Shown: positions 1 to 7,094, counted from the first letter of the stretch. The stretch is DNA of 16,853 bases from CAZRHH01 sp964599885 (GCA_964599885.1 CAZRHH010000070.1:1-16853); one strand, 5' to 3'. Notes: generated from the sequence alone by a model not told the origin. Program-made: numbers and translations.

Positions 1-709
1 TTGCGGCGCCCGCGCTGCCGGCGTTGAAGCCGAACCACCCGAACCAGAGGATGCCCGTGCCGAGCAAGATCATCGTGATGTCGTGCGGCTCCATGGGCTC
101 CTCCTTGAACCCCTTGCGACGGCCGAACATGATCGCCGCCGCCAGCGCCGCTGCGCCCGCGTTGAGGTGAATCGCCGTCCCGCCGGCGAAGTCGAGGCCC
201 TTGAGGTCGCCGGCGATCCAGCCGGCGCCATCGCCAACGCCGATGTCGAAGACCCAGTGCGCGACCGGCGCGTATACCAGCAGCGACCACGCCAGCATGA
301 AGATCAGGAATGGCCCGAACTTCGCCCGTTCCGCGAAAGCGCCCGTAATCAGCGCCGGTGTGATAATGGCGAACATCAGCTGGAACGCCATAAACAGCTC
401 GTGCGGGATGCCCGGCCCGGCCTGTGAGTCACCCGCCGCGCCCACACCCTTCAACCCGAAGTGGTCGAGGTTGCCGATGATCCCCCAGCCCTCCAGATCA
501 GGGCCGAAAGCGAGCGAATAGCCGACCACTACCCACGCGATGCCGACGACGCCGATGACGATGAAGCTCTGCATCAGCGTGCCGAGCACGTTCTTGTTGC
601 GGACGAAGCCGCCGTAGAAGAACGCCAGGCCAGGGGTCATAAAGAGCACCAGGGCCGAAGCCATCAGTACCCACGCTGTATCCCCCGAAGAGATCGGGAC
701 GTCCGTCAT
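1..709 (-). CDS. amt: Ammonium transporter Amt, N-terminal part (cut by window start)
   Basis: Amt/MEP/Rh family channel that conducts ammonium or ammonia across the inner membrane for nitrogen assimilation. The 236 visible residues read straight through to the window edge, about half of a normal 400-450 residue protein. Family signatures are in order: TPGLAFFYGG (25-34), the pore segment FQLMFAIITPALITGAFAER (109-128), and DFAGGTAIHLNAG (173-185), whose His181 matches the first of the twin pore histidines (His168 in E. coli AmtB). GTGILWFGWFGFNAGSA (217-233) follows. The first helix begins near residue 11. The ATG at 709 was chosen because GGGGAGGAAG lies 4 nt upstream on the minus strand. 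GlnK often accompanies amt, but nothing upstream here encodes it, so if present it lies beyond position 1. The identification is very secure from sequence motifs. Confidence 0.96.
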   Translation of the reverse strand, partial: MTDVPISSGDTAWVLMASALVLFMTPGLAFFYGGFVRNKNVLGTLMQSFIVIGVVGIAWVVVGYSLAFGPDLEGWGIIGNLDHFGLKGVGAAGDSQAGPGIPHELFMAFQLMFAIITPALITGAFAERAKFGPFLIFMLAWSLLVYAPVAHWVFDIGVGDGAGWIAGDLKGLDFAGGTAIHLNAGAAALAAAIMFGRRKGFKEEPMEPHDITMILLGTGILWFGWFGFNAGSAGAA

Positions 710-758
710 ATCTTCCTCCCCTGACTACGTGATGTGTATGGGGCAAGATATGAACGTC

Positions 759-771
759 GTGTTACGAACAC
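759..771. promoter_or_regulatory. Palindrome upstream of amt, possible operator
   Basis: GTGTT and AACAC flank a 3-nt centre, 50 nt upstream of the amt start and about 210 nt upstream of the divergent DUF421 gene. A site in this position could bind a nitrogen or other regulator. It matches no specific consensus that I can name with confidence, and a 5-bp arm can occur by chance. Confidence 0.2.
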
Positions 772-977
772 ATTTCGCAGCGGTGATCGTTGCGTTACGC
801 GGGTGCGTGCGGGCCGTCAAGCTGGGCGCCGGCGGACAGCACCGCCCCGGGGACGCAACGGCGGCGACCACAGCGGATCGCAACGCTTCTCACCATTCTG
901 TAGCACGACTTTGTAACGTGCGCGTTGCGTGGATCCCCGCAAGCTGGCACCAGTTGGCTAAGCGTGAAGGAGCCGCG

Positions 978-1511
978 ATGGACTGGGCCCTGGACTTCGA
1001 TTGGAGCGAGACGTTCGCGCCGGACGTGCCGCTGCTCGAAATCGTGCTGCGCGGCAGCATCATGTACCTGTTCATCTGGGCGCTCCTGCGGTTCGTTTTC
1101 AAGCGCGAGGCGGGCGTTGTGGCGATGGCGGACCTGCTCGTCATCGTGTTCATCGCCGACGCGGCGCAGAACGCGATCGCCGCCGGCTACACGTCGATCA
1201 GCGACGGCATCGTGCTCGTGTTGACGATCTGCTTCTGGTCGTACGCCATCAACTGGCTCAGCTATCACTCTGCGGTTATGGCACGGTTCACAGCGCCGCC
1301 GCCGTTAAAGCTGGTCGAAGACGGCCGCATCCTCTGGAGGAACCTCCGAAAGGAACTGATCACAGAAGACGAACTCGAGACGCAGCTCCGCAAGCAGGGC
1401 TGCGACGATGTCAAGGACGTCAAGGTGGCGTACATGGAACCCGATGGCTCGATCAGCGTCGTCACCAACGACGAGAAGGGGACGGGCACGCCTGAGCGAA
1501 AAGCCGTCTAA
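978..1511 (+). CDS. DUF421/YetF family membrane protein
   Basis: A 177-residue protein of the DUF421 (YetF/YdfR/YrbG) family, whose biochemical role is not firmly known. Three hydrophobic helices are visible at about 20-41, 49-69 and 77-96. The linker FKREAGVVAMADLLVIVFIA corresponds to the conserved region after helix 1 (GKRELG...DLV in relatives), followed by DAAQNAI. From about residue 107 comes the soluble YetF C-terminal domain, with PPLKLVEDGRILWRNLRKE, then ITEDELETQLRKQG and the strand VKVAYMEPDGSISVV. The length is slightly short of the usual 200-230 residues. The open frame extends upstream to 729, but the start at 978 has GAAGGAG 6 nt before it and places the protein normally; the upstream extension is arginine-rich and unlike the family. 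Divergent from amt and apparently monocistronic. Confidence 0.88.
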   Translation: MDWALDFDWSETFAPDVPLLEIVLRGSIMYLFIWALLRFVFKREAGVVAMADLLVIVFIADAAQNAIAAGYTSISDGIVLVLTICFWSYAINWLSYHSAVMARFTAPPPLKLVEDGRILWRNLRKELITEDELETQLRKQGCDDVKDVKVAYMEPDGSISVVTNDEKGTGTPERKAV

Positions 1512-1635
1512 CGGCCGCGTCGCTGGGGCCGCAGCGCGCAGGGTCGGTTCACGCCGGTGGCGAGCGCATAGCGCGGCGCGTCAAGTATGGGGCGCGTGCG
1601 GGCGCCAGATGACGGGTGCTATCACCTACTATGGG

Positions 1636-1783
1636 AGTCACCCTTGCGCGCGCGGGTGACTAACTCGGCCTCCCCGCCACAGGGCGCAGCCGCGCGTGCC
1701 GATACTGATACAAGGGATGGGTACGCGTTCGCGCAGGCGGGCGGCTTTGCGCCGCCCTGGGGGTATGCGCCGGATCACCGGCG
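1636..1783 (+). other. Hairpin-rich leader before the secreted hydrolase
   Basis: The 277 nt between DUF421 and the next gene hold three perfect stems: AGTCACCC (1636-1643) with GGGTGACT (1654-1661), GGGCGGC (1739-1745) with GCCGCCC (1751-1757) around TTTGC, and CGCCGG (1768-1773) with CCGGCG (1778-1783) around ATCA. The last ends 5 nt before the chosen ATG at 1789. A possible -10 box GATACT lies at 1701-1706. This could be a structured 5' untranslated region that controls access to the start. I compared it by eye with the c-di-GMP-I, c-di-AMP and cobalamin riboswitch cores and found no match. Confidence 0.3.
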
Positions 1784-1788
1784 GCAAG

Positions 1789-3330
1789 ATGCAATCACCG
1801 CAAGTGTCACCGCTCCGCAGCACGGCCTTCTGGCTGCTCACCGTCGTCACGATGCTGTCGGCGGCGGCGATTGCTGTCGCCTCAACGTGCTTCGACGAGC
1901 ATGGGAATCCGATCGTGCCGGGCGTTGAGGGCGAACCGGGCGTTCAGGGCGGGGCCATCAACATCGCCGCGCTGCCTGCACTGCCGGCGAACTGGCCGAG
2001 CACCAATCTGGAGATCGGCATGTCCGACGCACCGGGCGGCGCCGCGACAATGGCGGCCACGGCAGACTTCGGCTTCCGCTATCAGTACCTTGCGGGCGGC
2101 GCGAACACCGGCAACGGCTGGGCGAACTGGAACCCGAACGGCGCCTTCGCCACGTACTACATTCAGGACTCCATTAACAACGGCATCACGCCGGCCTTCA
2201 CGTACTACATGATCTACCAGTCGTCGCCGGGCGGCAGCCAGGGCGAAGTCGACGGCATCACCACTAACCTGGGGAACACGCAGACCATGACGTCGTACTT
2301 CAACGATCTGAAGCTGTTCTTCCAGCGCGCAGGCGCCTTCCCGTCGACACCGGTCGTGTTTCACGTGGAGCCCGATCTCTGGGGCTTTACGCAGCAACGC
2401 GCGACGAACGACGACGCCACCACGGTCGCCGCGAAGGTGGCCGCAACCGGCATCGCTGAACTGGCGGGCCTGCCGAACAACATGCGCGGCTTCGCGCAGG
2501 CGGTCGATGTGCTGCGCGATACCTACGCGCCGAATGTGATCCTCGGCTACCACCTGAGCCTGTGGGGCACCGGCGCGAACATCCCGTACAGCAGCCCGTC
2601 GAACGGCGAGATCGATACGTTCGCGGCGCGCGGGGCGACGTATTTCGCGTCGTTGCAGTCCGGCTTCGATCTCGTCTTCACCGAGTTCAACGATCGTGAC
2701 GCCGGCTTCAAGCAGGTGCACTACGGCGACGGCGGGGGCTCGTGGTACGACGACGCCGACCGCGTCCGCTATGCGCGCTACATCACGCAGTTCGGCACGG
2801 CGGTGCAGAAGCGCATCGTCATCTGGCAGATCCCGTACGGCAATACGAAGATGCGCGCTGTCAACAACACATGGGGCCACTACCAGGACAACCACGTCGA
2901 GTACTTCCTCGACGACGTGGCGCGTACGCACTTCGCCGACTTCATCAACGCCGGGGTGGTGGCGTTCTGGTTTGGCGGCGGCGCCGGCGGTGTCACGTGC
3001 CCGTGCGATGCGACCGGCGATGGTGTTACGAACCCCGCGCCGATCAACGGCAACACCGGCAACTCGCTGAACGCGGATGACGACGGTGGTTTCTTCCGGC
3101 AAAAGGCGGCGGCGTACTACGCGGCCGGTGCGATCACGCTGACGACCGGCGGCAGTGCGTCGCCAACACCCACCCGCACCGCGACGCGCACGCCGACACC
3201 AACGCGAACACCCACACGTACCGCCACGCCGACCCGCACGGCGACGCCGACGCGCACTCCCACGCCGACCGCGACGCACACCGCCGAGATCGGCATACCA
3301 GCGAACGAGACGATCACGCCGTTGGGTTAA
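1789..3330 (+). CDS. Secreted putative glycoside hydrolase with PT-rich C-terminal tail
   Basis: A 513-residue exported protein. The first 30-35 residues form a signal peptide: LRSTAFWLLTVVTMLSAAAI, then AVAST. The body looks like a TIM-barrel hydrolase: VVFHVEPDLWG contains Glu194 in a setting like an acid/base, and DLVFTEFNDRD contains Glu299 at what would be a late strand, about 105 residues on, as in clan A glycosidases. The EPD triplet also recalls GH6, so the family is not settled. VIWQIPYGN and VVAFWFGGGAG are further barrel strands. After about residue 455 comes a run of PTPTRTATRT-type repeats and the short end IGIPANETITPLG, with no membrane anchor or sorting motif. The frame is open up to 1696; I chose 1789 because the upstream residues are arginine-rich and overlap two strong hairpins. 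No clear ribosome-binding site was seen. Convergent with the dehydrogenase gene. Confidence 0.7.
   Translation: MQSPQVSPLRSTAFWLLTVVTMLSAAAIAVASTCFDEHGNPIVPGVEGEPGVQGGAINIAALPALPANWPSTNLEIGMSDAPGGAATMAATADFGFRYQYLAGGANTGNGWANWNPNGAFATYYIQDSINNGITPAFTYYMIYQSSPGGSQGEVDGITTNLGNTQTMTSYFNDLKLFFQRAGAFPSTPVVFHVEPDLWGFTQQRATNDDATTVAAKVAATGIAELAGLPNNMRGFAQAVDVLRDTYAPNVILGYHLSLWGTGANIPYSSPSNGEIDTFAARGATYFASLQSGFDLVFTEFNDRDAGFKQVHYGDGGGSWYDDADRVRYARYITQFGTAVQKRIVIWQIPYGNTKMRAVNNTWGHYQDNHVEYFLDDVARTHFADFINAGVVAFWFGGGAGGVTCPCDATGDGVTNPAPINGNTGNSLNADDDGGFFRQKAAAYYAAGAITLTTGGSASPTPTRTATRTPTPTRTPTRTATPTRTATPTRTPTPTATHTAEIGIPANETITPLG
3162..3281 (+). repeat. PT/RT-rich low-complexity coding repeat
   Basis: A degenerate tandem run of ACNCCNACNCGNACN codons encodes alternating Pro-Thr and Arg-Thr pairs. 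It forms an extended, probably glycosylatable linker or tail on the preceding secreted protein. Such PTPTRT tails are common in secreted Chloroflexota proteins. The repeat is prone to slippage and to length variation between strains. Confidence 0.85.
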
Positions 3331-3354
3331 TTCCCGTGCGCAGGCGAATAGAAT

Positions 3355-3379
3355 GCGCGTCGCCGTTTGGGCGTCGCGC
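3355..3379. terminator. GC-rich hairpin between convergent genes, candidate bidirectional terminator
   Basis: GCGCG pairs with CGCGC, and inside it CGCC pairs with GGCG around a GTTTG loop, with one T-T mismatch between the two helices. It lies in the 64 nt between two convergent stop codons. There is no T-run on either strand, so intrinsic termination is only inferred. Confidence 0.4.
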
Positions 3380-3394
3380 GCGATCAGCGCTCCG

Positions 3395-5272
3395 CTAACA
3401 GTTACCCTGCTGCGTCGCCGCTATCTGAATGTCGGCGACGTTGATCTGGCCGTTCTTGTTCATGTCCATGTTGGCGAGGTACAGCGGATCGGTCGGTAGC
3501 CCCTGGGACTGCGCGATCTGCTGCAAGTCGACGACATTTACGCGCAGGTCGCCGTTGATCGACGCGATCTCCTCGCCATCGCTACAGATATCGCCGTCCG
3601 TGTTCGTGACCAGCGGGCTGGTGTTGTAGTAGCGGAACTCCACGCCGTCTATCATCCGATCGTTGTCAGTATCGACATCGTTGGGGTCGGAGCCGAGCGT
3701 CGTTTCGAGCGCGTCGGGCAGCAAGTCATTGTCCGCATCGGGCTCGATCGGCCCGACGGGCGGCCTGCTGGCGGCGCTTGCCGGGTTGAAGCCAAGGATG
3801 CATTCAGCGCCATCGAGCGTCCGGTCGCCATCGGTGTCGGCGACGGCGGGGTTGGTTGCCGTGGTCGCGCTCGGACAACCGGGCACCGGATGCACGACTT
3901 CGTCCGCATCGAGCAAGCCGTCGTTGTCATCGTCGTCATCGCAGGCGTCACCGGCCGTGTCCGAGTTGGCGAGCGTGACATCGTCGTACAGTTCCGGCGG
4001 CGATAGATCGATGAAGTTCGCGTCGGCGTTGGCCTGCCCGGGGTTCGGCGTGTCGTCGCAGTTGTCGATGGTGTCGGCCACGCCATCGTCGTCGGTATCC
4101 GTGTCGTCGAGGGCATCGATGCGGTAGACGCCGCCGCCCACCTGATCGGCGATGTACAGATTGCCGGCTTCATCTTCGCCGAAACTGCTGATGAAATGCG
4201 ACGTGTCCAGCGGCGGCGCCGGCGTCCACGTCGAGCCGCTGACGGTGGCGGTCCAGATGTTGCCCGAGCAGTAGTCGGCGTAGAAGTATTGGCCGGCGAG
4301 CGACGGCGAAGCGCCACGATAACGATACCCGCCGGTGACCGAGCAGTTGCCGCCCGTGTGTCCGTATTCGATGATCGGCAGCGTCAGCCCGGCGGGGTTG
4401 CAGCCCGGGTTCGGGTTGAAGCAGGCACTGCCTTCCATCACGCGCCAGCCGTAGTTGACCAGTGACGTGCTGGCGGCCGGCTGGAAGTCGATCTCTTCGA
4501 CCGAACCCTGGCCGACGTCGGCGATGAACATATCACCGGTGAGGCGGTCGAAGCTGAACCGCCACGGATTCCGCATACCGACGGCCCAGATTTCGTCGCG
4601 CCCCGGCTGGCCGACGAGCGGGTTCGCCGGCGGGATTGTGTATGGCAGCGCGCCATTCACATCGAGCCGCAGCATCTTCCCGAGCAGCACGTTGATGTTC
4701 TGCGCGTTGTTGTTGGGATCGCCGCCGCCGCCGCCGTCGCCCGTTCCCAAGTACAAAAGGCCGTCAGGGCCGAACTGCAACTGTCCGCCGTTGTGGTTCG
4801 ACACCGGGTGATCGATGACGAGGATCAGTTCGTCGGATAGTGGGTCGGCGACGTCCGGATCGCCGGCCGAGACGGAGTAGCGCTCGATGGTGATGTCACC
4901 GTCGGTGCGCGTGTAGTAGATGAAGAAGTAGCCGTTCGTCTCGTAGTCCGGATGAAAAGCGACGCTGAGCAGGCCGCGCTCATCGCCAGTACTGATCTTC
5001 GCCGATACATCGAGAAAGTCTGCTGCGAGCACGCCCGAGCCATCGTGCACCTTGATGGCGCCGCTCTGCTCCACGATGAAGACCCGTCCGGAGCCGTCCC
5101 CGGCGTGCGTGATGGCGACCGGCTGCGACAATCCGGGCGCGAAGGAGCTGAGTTCGAAGTTTGCGGCGCTGGCGGCGGGCGTGCCGGGAATGCGCGCCGA
5201 TCCGATGATCAGCGTGGCAGCGGCCGCGATGGCGAGCGCGGTCAGGCGGAGGGCTTGCAGGTTCTGCGCCAT
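3395..5272 (-). CDS. Secreted PQQ-type glucose/sorbosone dehydrogenase-like protein with TSP3 repeats and dockerin-like end
   Basis: A 625-residue exported protein. Signal peptide at 1-36 (hydrophobic TALAIAAAATLIIG). Residues 38-388 form a soluble-glucose-dehydrogenase-type six-bladed beta-propeller: GDERGLLSVAFHP (97-108), SNHNGGQLQFGPDG (158-171) whose His160 matches the catalytic base (His144 in Acinetobacter sGDH), YLGTGDGGGGGD, and GMRNPWRFSFD (232-242) with the Arg that contacts PQQ. The likely reaction is oxidation of a sugar or aldose with PQQ, in the periplasm or outside. Residues 390-568 carry Asp-rich thrombospondin type 3 calcium repeats (DTDTDDDGVADTIDNCDD, DDDDDNDGLLDADE, DTDGDRTLDG). 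Residues 574-622 resemble a dockerin I pair; the second loop (DMNKNGQINVADIQ) is intact and the first is degenerate. The frame stays open to 5749, but the ATG at 5272 begins the signal peptide and follows a weak GGGGTAAG. Confidence 0.88.
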   Translation of the reverse strand: MAQNLQALRLTALAIAAAATLIIGSARIPGTPAASAANFELSSFAPGLSQPVAITHAGDGSGRVFIVEQSGAIKVHDGSGVLAADFLDVSAKISTGDERGLLSVAFHPDYETNGYFFIYYTRTDGDITIERYSVSAGDPDVADPLSDELILVIDHPVSNHNGGQLQFGPDGLLYLGTGDGGGGGDPNNNAQNINVLLGKMLRLDVNGALPYTIPPANPLVGQPGRDEIWAVGMRNPWRFSFDRLTGDMFIADVGQGSVEEIDFQPAASTSLVNYGWRVMEGSACFNPNPGCNPAGLTLPIIEYGHTGGNCSVTGGYRYRGASPSLAGQYFYADYCSGNIWTATVSGSTWTPAPPLDTSHFISSFGEDEAGNLYIADQVGGGVYRIDALDDTDTDDDGVADTIDNCDDTPNPGQANADANFIDLSPPELYDDVTLANSDTAGDACDDDDDNDGLLDADEVVHPVPGCPSATTATNPAVADTDGDRTLDGAECILGFNPASAASRPPVGPIEPDADNDLLPDALETTLGSDPNDVDTDNDRMIDGVEFRYYNTSPLVTNTDGDICSDGEEIASINGDLRVNVVDLQQIAQSQGLPTDPLYLANMDMNKNGQINVADIQIAATQQGNC

Positions 5273-5315
5273 GGTCTTACCCCATCTCAGACGGGACCGA
5301 CGCGGGGACGGCCCA

Positions 5316-5321
5316 AGCATA
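5316..5321 (-). promoter_or_regulatory. Extended -10 box for the dehydrogenase gene
   Basis: On the minus strand TATGCT is preceded by TG with one base between, an extended -10 element. It predicts a start of transcription near 5308 and a leader of about 36 nt before the ATG at 5272. No good -35 hexamer was seen at the usual distance. Confidence 0.4.
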
Positions 5322-5467
5322 GCAGCATTATGTTGTGATCGACGCTTGCGCCCGCGCGAATGTGCGCGGCGTACGCGGTTGCAGCTTCGTATTTGACAAG
5401 CGCGCCGCCACATCGAATCGAGCGTCGGCTTGACATCCCCGGTTAGAGTCCGGAAGCGCAACGCAAG

Positions 5468-5473
5468 TACACT
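5468..5473 (+). promoter_or_regulatory. -10 box of the tRNA-like gene
   Basis: TACACT lies 8 nt before the first base of the acceptor stem (G5482), so transcription could begin at or next to the mature 5' end. Two perfect TTGACA hexamers lie upstream at 5393-5398 and 5430-5435, but neither is at 16-18 nt spacing from this box, so the -35 is unresolved. Confidence 0.4.
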
Positions 5474-5481
5474 CCGCCGAC

Positions 5482-5570
5482 GGAGAGGCGCGAGCGGTGG
5501 TTCCGCGAACTGGGTCTTAGAAGCTAGCGCCCGTTTCGGCGTGAGGGTTCGATCCCCTGCCTCTCCGCCA
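5482..5570 (+). tRNA. Unusual class II tRNA-like gene with 8/4 acceptor/T-stem, anticodon probably UAG
   Basis: An 89-nt tRNA-like gene with encoded CCA (5568-5570) and discriminator G5567. GGAGAGGC (5482-5489) pairs perfectly with GCCTCTCC (5559-5566), 8 bp. The T arm has loop TTCGATC (5548-5554) and only 4 bp, AGGG with CCCT. A 7/5 reading would need a G-G mismatch and C instead of T at position 8. The D arm is GCGG (5494-5497) with CCGC (5503-5506) around TGGTT. A long variable arm pairs CGCC (5528-5531) with GGCG (5538-5541). The anticodon loop CTTAGAA (5516-5522) puts UAG after U33, but its stem has one Watson-Crick pair, three G-U pairs and a G-A clash. An alternative fold pairs CTGG (5510-5513) with CTAG (5524-5527). 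The G discriminator and long variable arm fit serine identity; the anticodon is that of leucine. Bacterial 8/4 tRNAs have been described. A functional tRNA, a suppressor and a decayed gene are all possible. Confidence 0.65.
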
Positions 5571-5614
5571 CCTGCCTGATTGACTAACGCCGGTGATCTG
5601 CCGATAATGTATGT

Positions 5615-5626
5615 GCTTCTAAGACC
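5615..5626 (-). repeat. Inverted 12-nt copy of the tRNA anticodon-loop sequence
   Basis: GCTTCTAAGACC is the exact reverse complement of GGTCTTAGAAGC at 5513-5524, the anticodon-loop region of the tRNA-like gene. It is followed at once by a small hairpin, GGGG and CCCC around AATA (5628-5639). If both lie on one transcript they could pair and hide the anticodon. The rest of 5571-5773 has no gene that I can support. Confidence 0.5.
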
Positions 5627-5696
5627 GGGGGAATACCCCAGAGTTCCGTCTCCCCATGTCGAACCACGGCTGGCGAACAGGACTCGAACGCAGGAC

Positions 5697-5716
5697 GGGG
5701 CCGCTTCGGCGGCCCC
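5697..5716. terminator. Strong UUCG-type hairpin, candidate terminator
   Basis: GGGGCCGC and GCGGCCCC flank the stable tetraloop TTCG on the plus strand (CGAA on the minus strand). It lies 57 nt past the stop of the CoA-transferase gene and 126 nt past the tRNA-like gene, so it may end transcripts from either side. There is no T-run. Confidence 0.45.
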
Positions 5717-5773
5717 ATTCTGCGCCTTGCGCCGTTGCGGTCGGTTCATCGGACGCGTGGTGATGCCGCGTCT

Positions 5774-7087
5774 TCAGACGCCGTAGGCGCGCTGCGCTTC
5801 GGCGCGCAAACCGGCGCGGAAGTCCGGGTGGGCGATGGCGATCAGTTCGTCGATGCGGCGCCGCAACGTCTTCCCTTTCAGGTAGGCGATGCCGTACTCG
5901 GTGACGAAGATGTCGGCGTAGACGCGCGGCACCGTGACAGCGCTGCCCTGCGGGAACATGGCGACGATGCGCGAGCGCCGCACGCCGTCGACGACGGACG
6001 TGGACGGCAGCACCGTGACGGAGCGACCGTTCCTGGCGTGCAGCGCGCCGACAGCGAACGCGAACGCGCCGCCCGTGCCGCTGTAGATCTCGGGTCCGAT
6101 CGTCTCGCCGTTGATCTGACCAGTCACATCGACGAGGAGCGCGTTGTTCACGACGCACATGTTGTCGTGCGCGGCGATGATGCCGATGTCGTTCGTGTGG
6201 CTCATGCAGTACAGCTCGTAGCGCGCGTCGGCATCGACCGCTGCGAACTCCTCCTGCGTCAGCGGCCCGAACGATGCGCCGACGACCTTGCCTGGATGCA
6301 CCGTCTTGCGGCTGCCGTTGATCACGCCCTGCTCTACGAGCGCCGGTATGCCGCCGAAGATCAGCTCCGAATGCACGCCAAGATCGTGGCGGTGCGAGAG
6401 AAACTCCGCGAGCGCGGCCGAGACGGTGCCGGTGCCCATCTGCAACGTGTCGCCGTCCTGGACGACCTCCGTCGCGACGAGCGAGCAGATGACTTCGGTG
6501 ATGCCGTTCTCCTCGTCGGTGCGCGGCGGGCGGCGCAGATACTTCCAGACCGGCGCGGCTTCGACGAGGGTGCCGATCGCGTCGACGTGGATACGGTTGT
6601 CGCCGCCGGTGCGGATGAATCGTTCGTTCACTTCGCCGACGACGCGGCCGGCGGCGCGCGCCACCTCAGGCGCGCCCCAGACGCTCATACCGAAGCTGCA
6701 CCAGCCTTCGTCATCCGGCGGCGAGACGCCGACGAGGAAGACGTCGGGCTTGCGGTCGAGCCAGTAGCTTTCGTCGGAGCGCGTCGGCGGCGCGATGACG
6801 TAGTCGAGCAGACCGGCGCGCATCGCGGGCCGATCGCTGGCCTGCAGGAAGAACGAACGCACGTCGAAGTTATTGGGCTTGTCGCCGTCCCACCACGAGA
6901 TGAACGTCGAGATTGAGTTCTCGATCTCCACGTTCTTCAGTTCGTGAGCGCGCGCCGCGAGCGCGCGGCAGAGTGCGAGCGGCGTCTGATAGTGCATGCC
7001 GATGACGACCCGATCGCCATCGCGAACGGCCAGCACAGCTTCTTCCGGCGTGGTCAGCTTCGCGGCGTAGCGTTCGCGCCAATTCAT
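5774..7087 (-). CDS. Acetyl-CoA hydrolase/CoA-transferase family protein (4-hydroxybutyrate CoA-transferase type)
   Basis: A 437-residue, full-length cytoplasmic class I CoA-transferase of the AcH/Cat1/4-hydroxybutyrate group, which moves CoA between an acyl-CoA and a carboxylic acid or hydrolyses it through a glutamyl-CoA thioester. The N-terminal domain (about 1-190) has VRDGDRVVIG and the later VFLVGVSPPDDEGWCSFG. The C-terminal domain has TLQMGTGTVSAALAEFL (214-230) and HDLGVHSELIFGG (234-246), where Glu241 is the likely catalytic glutamate. The usual SGxGGQxDF motif reads SGTGGAFAF here (336-344), with Gln and Asp replaced by Ala. VTEYGIAYLKGKTLRRR near the end is typical. The substrate cannot be told from sequence. 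The ATG at 7087 lacks a Shine-Dalgarno sequence, but a TAACCT -10 box lies 7 nt before it, which fits a leaderless mRNA. Confidence 0.9.
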   Translation of the reverse strand: MNWRERYAAKLTTPEEAVLAVRDGDRVVIGMHYQTPLALCRALAARAHELKNVEIENSISTFISWWDGDKPNNFDVRSFFLQASDRPAMRAGLLDYVIAPPTRSDESYWLDRKPDVFLVGVSPPDDEGWCSFGMSVWGAPEVARAAGRVVGEVNERFIRTGGDNRIHVDAIGTLVEAAPVWKYLRRPPRTDEENGITEVICSLVATEVVQDGDTLQMGTGTVSAALAEFLSHRHDLGVHSELIFGGIPALVEQGVINGSRKTVHPGKVVGASFGPLTQEEFAAVDADARYELYCMSHTNDIGIIAAHDNMCVVNNALLVDVTGQINGETIGPEIYSGTGGAFAFAVGALHARNGRSVTVLPSTSVVDGVRRSRIVAMFPQGSAVTVPRVYADIFVTEYGIAYLKGKTLRRRIDELIAIAHPDFRAGLRAEAQRAYGV

Positions 7088-7094
7088 CGCCGGA

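Noticed and set aside
1590..1790. c-di-GMP-I riboswitch upstream of the secreted hydrolase
   Set aside because: A CACAGGGC string is present, but the conserved GGCAAACC, GAAA tetraloop receptor and GCAAAGCC elements are not.
1882..3279. Long 465-codon minus-strand frame opposite the secreted hydrolase
   Set aside because: Arginine- and valine-rich composition is typical of an antisense shadow in GC-rich DNA; the plus strand has a signal peptide and coherent fold.
5430..5435. Perfect TTGACA as the -35 of the tRNA-like gene
   Set aside because: It is 32 nt from the TACACT box, and no -10-like hexamer lies at 16-18 nt from it.
5671..5697. A second tRNA on the minus strand (GTTCGAGTCC followed by GCCA)
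   Set aside because: The T-loop-like string has no pairing stem and no acceptor or anticodon arm can be found; it lies on the wrong side of the inverted 12-mer to form one tRNA with it.
5273..5749. Upstream extension of the dehydrogenase to a 784-residue protein
   Set aside because: The extension runs antisense through the tRNA-like gene, has no family similarity, and the signal peptide begins at the ATG at 5272.
5735..6916. Long plus-strand frame opposite the CoA-transferase
   Set aside because: Shadow of a well-recognised gene; the product is low-complexity Asp/Arg/Ala with no motifs.
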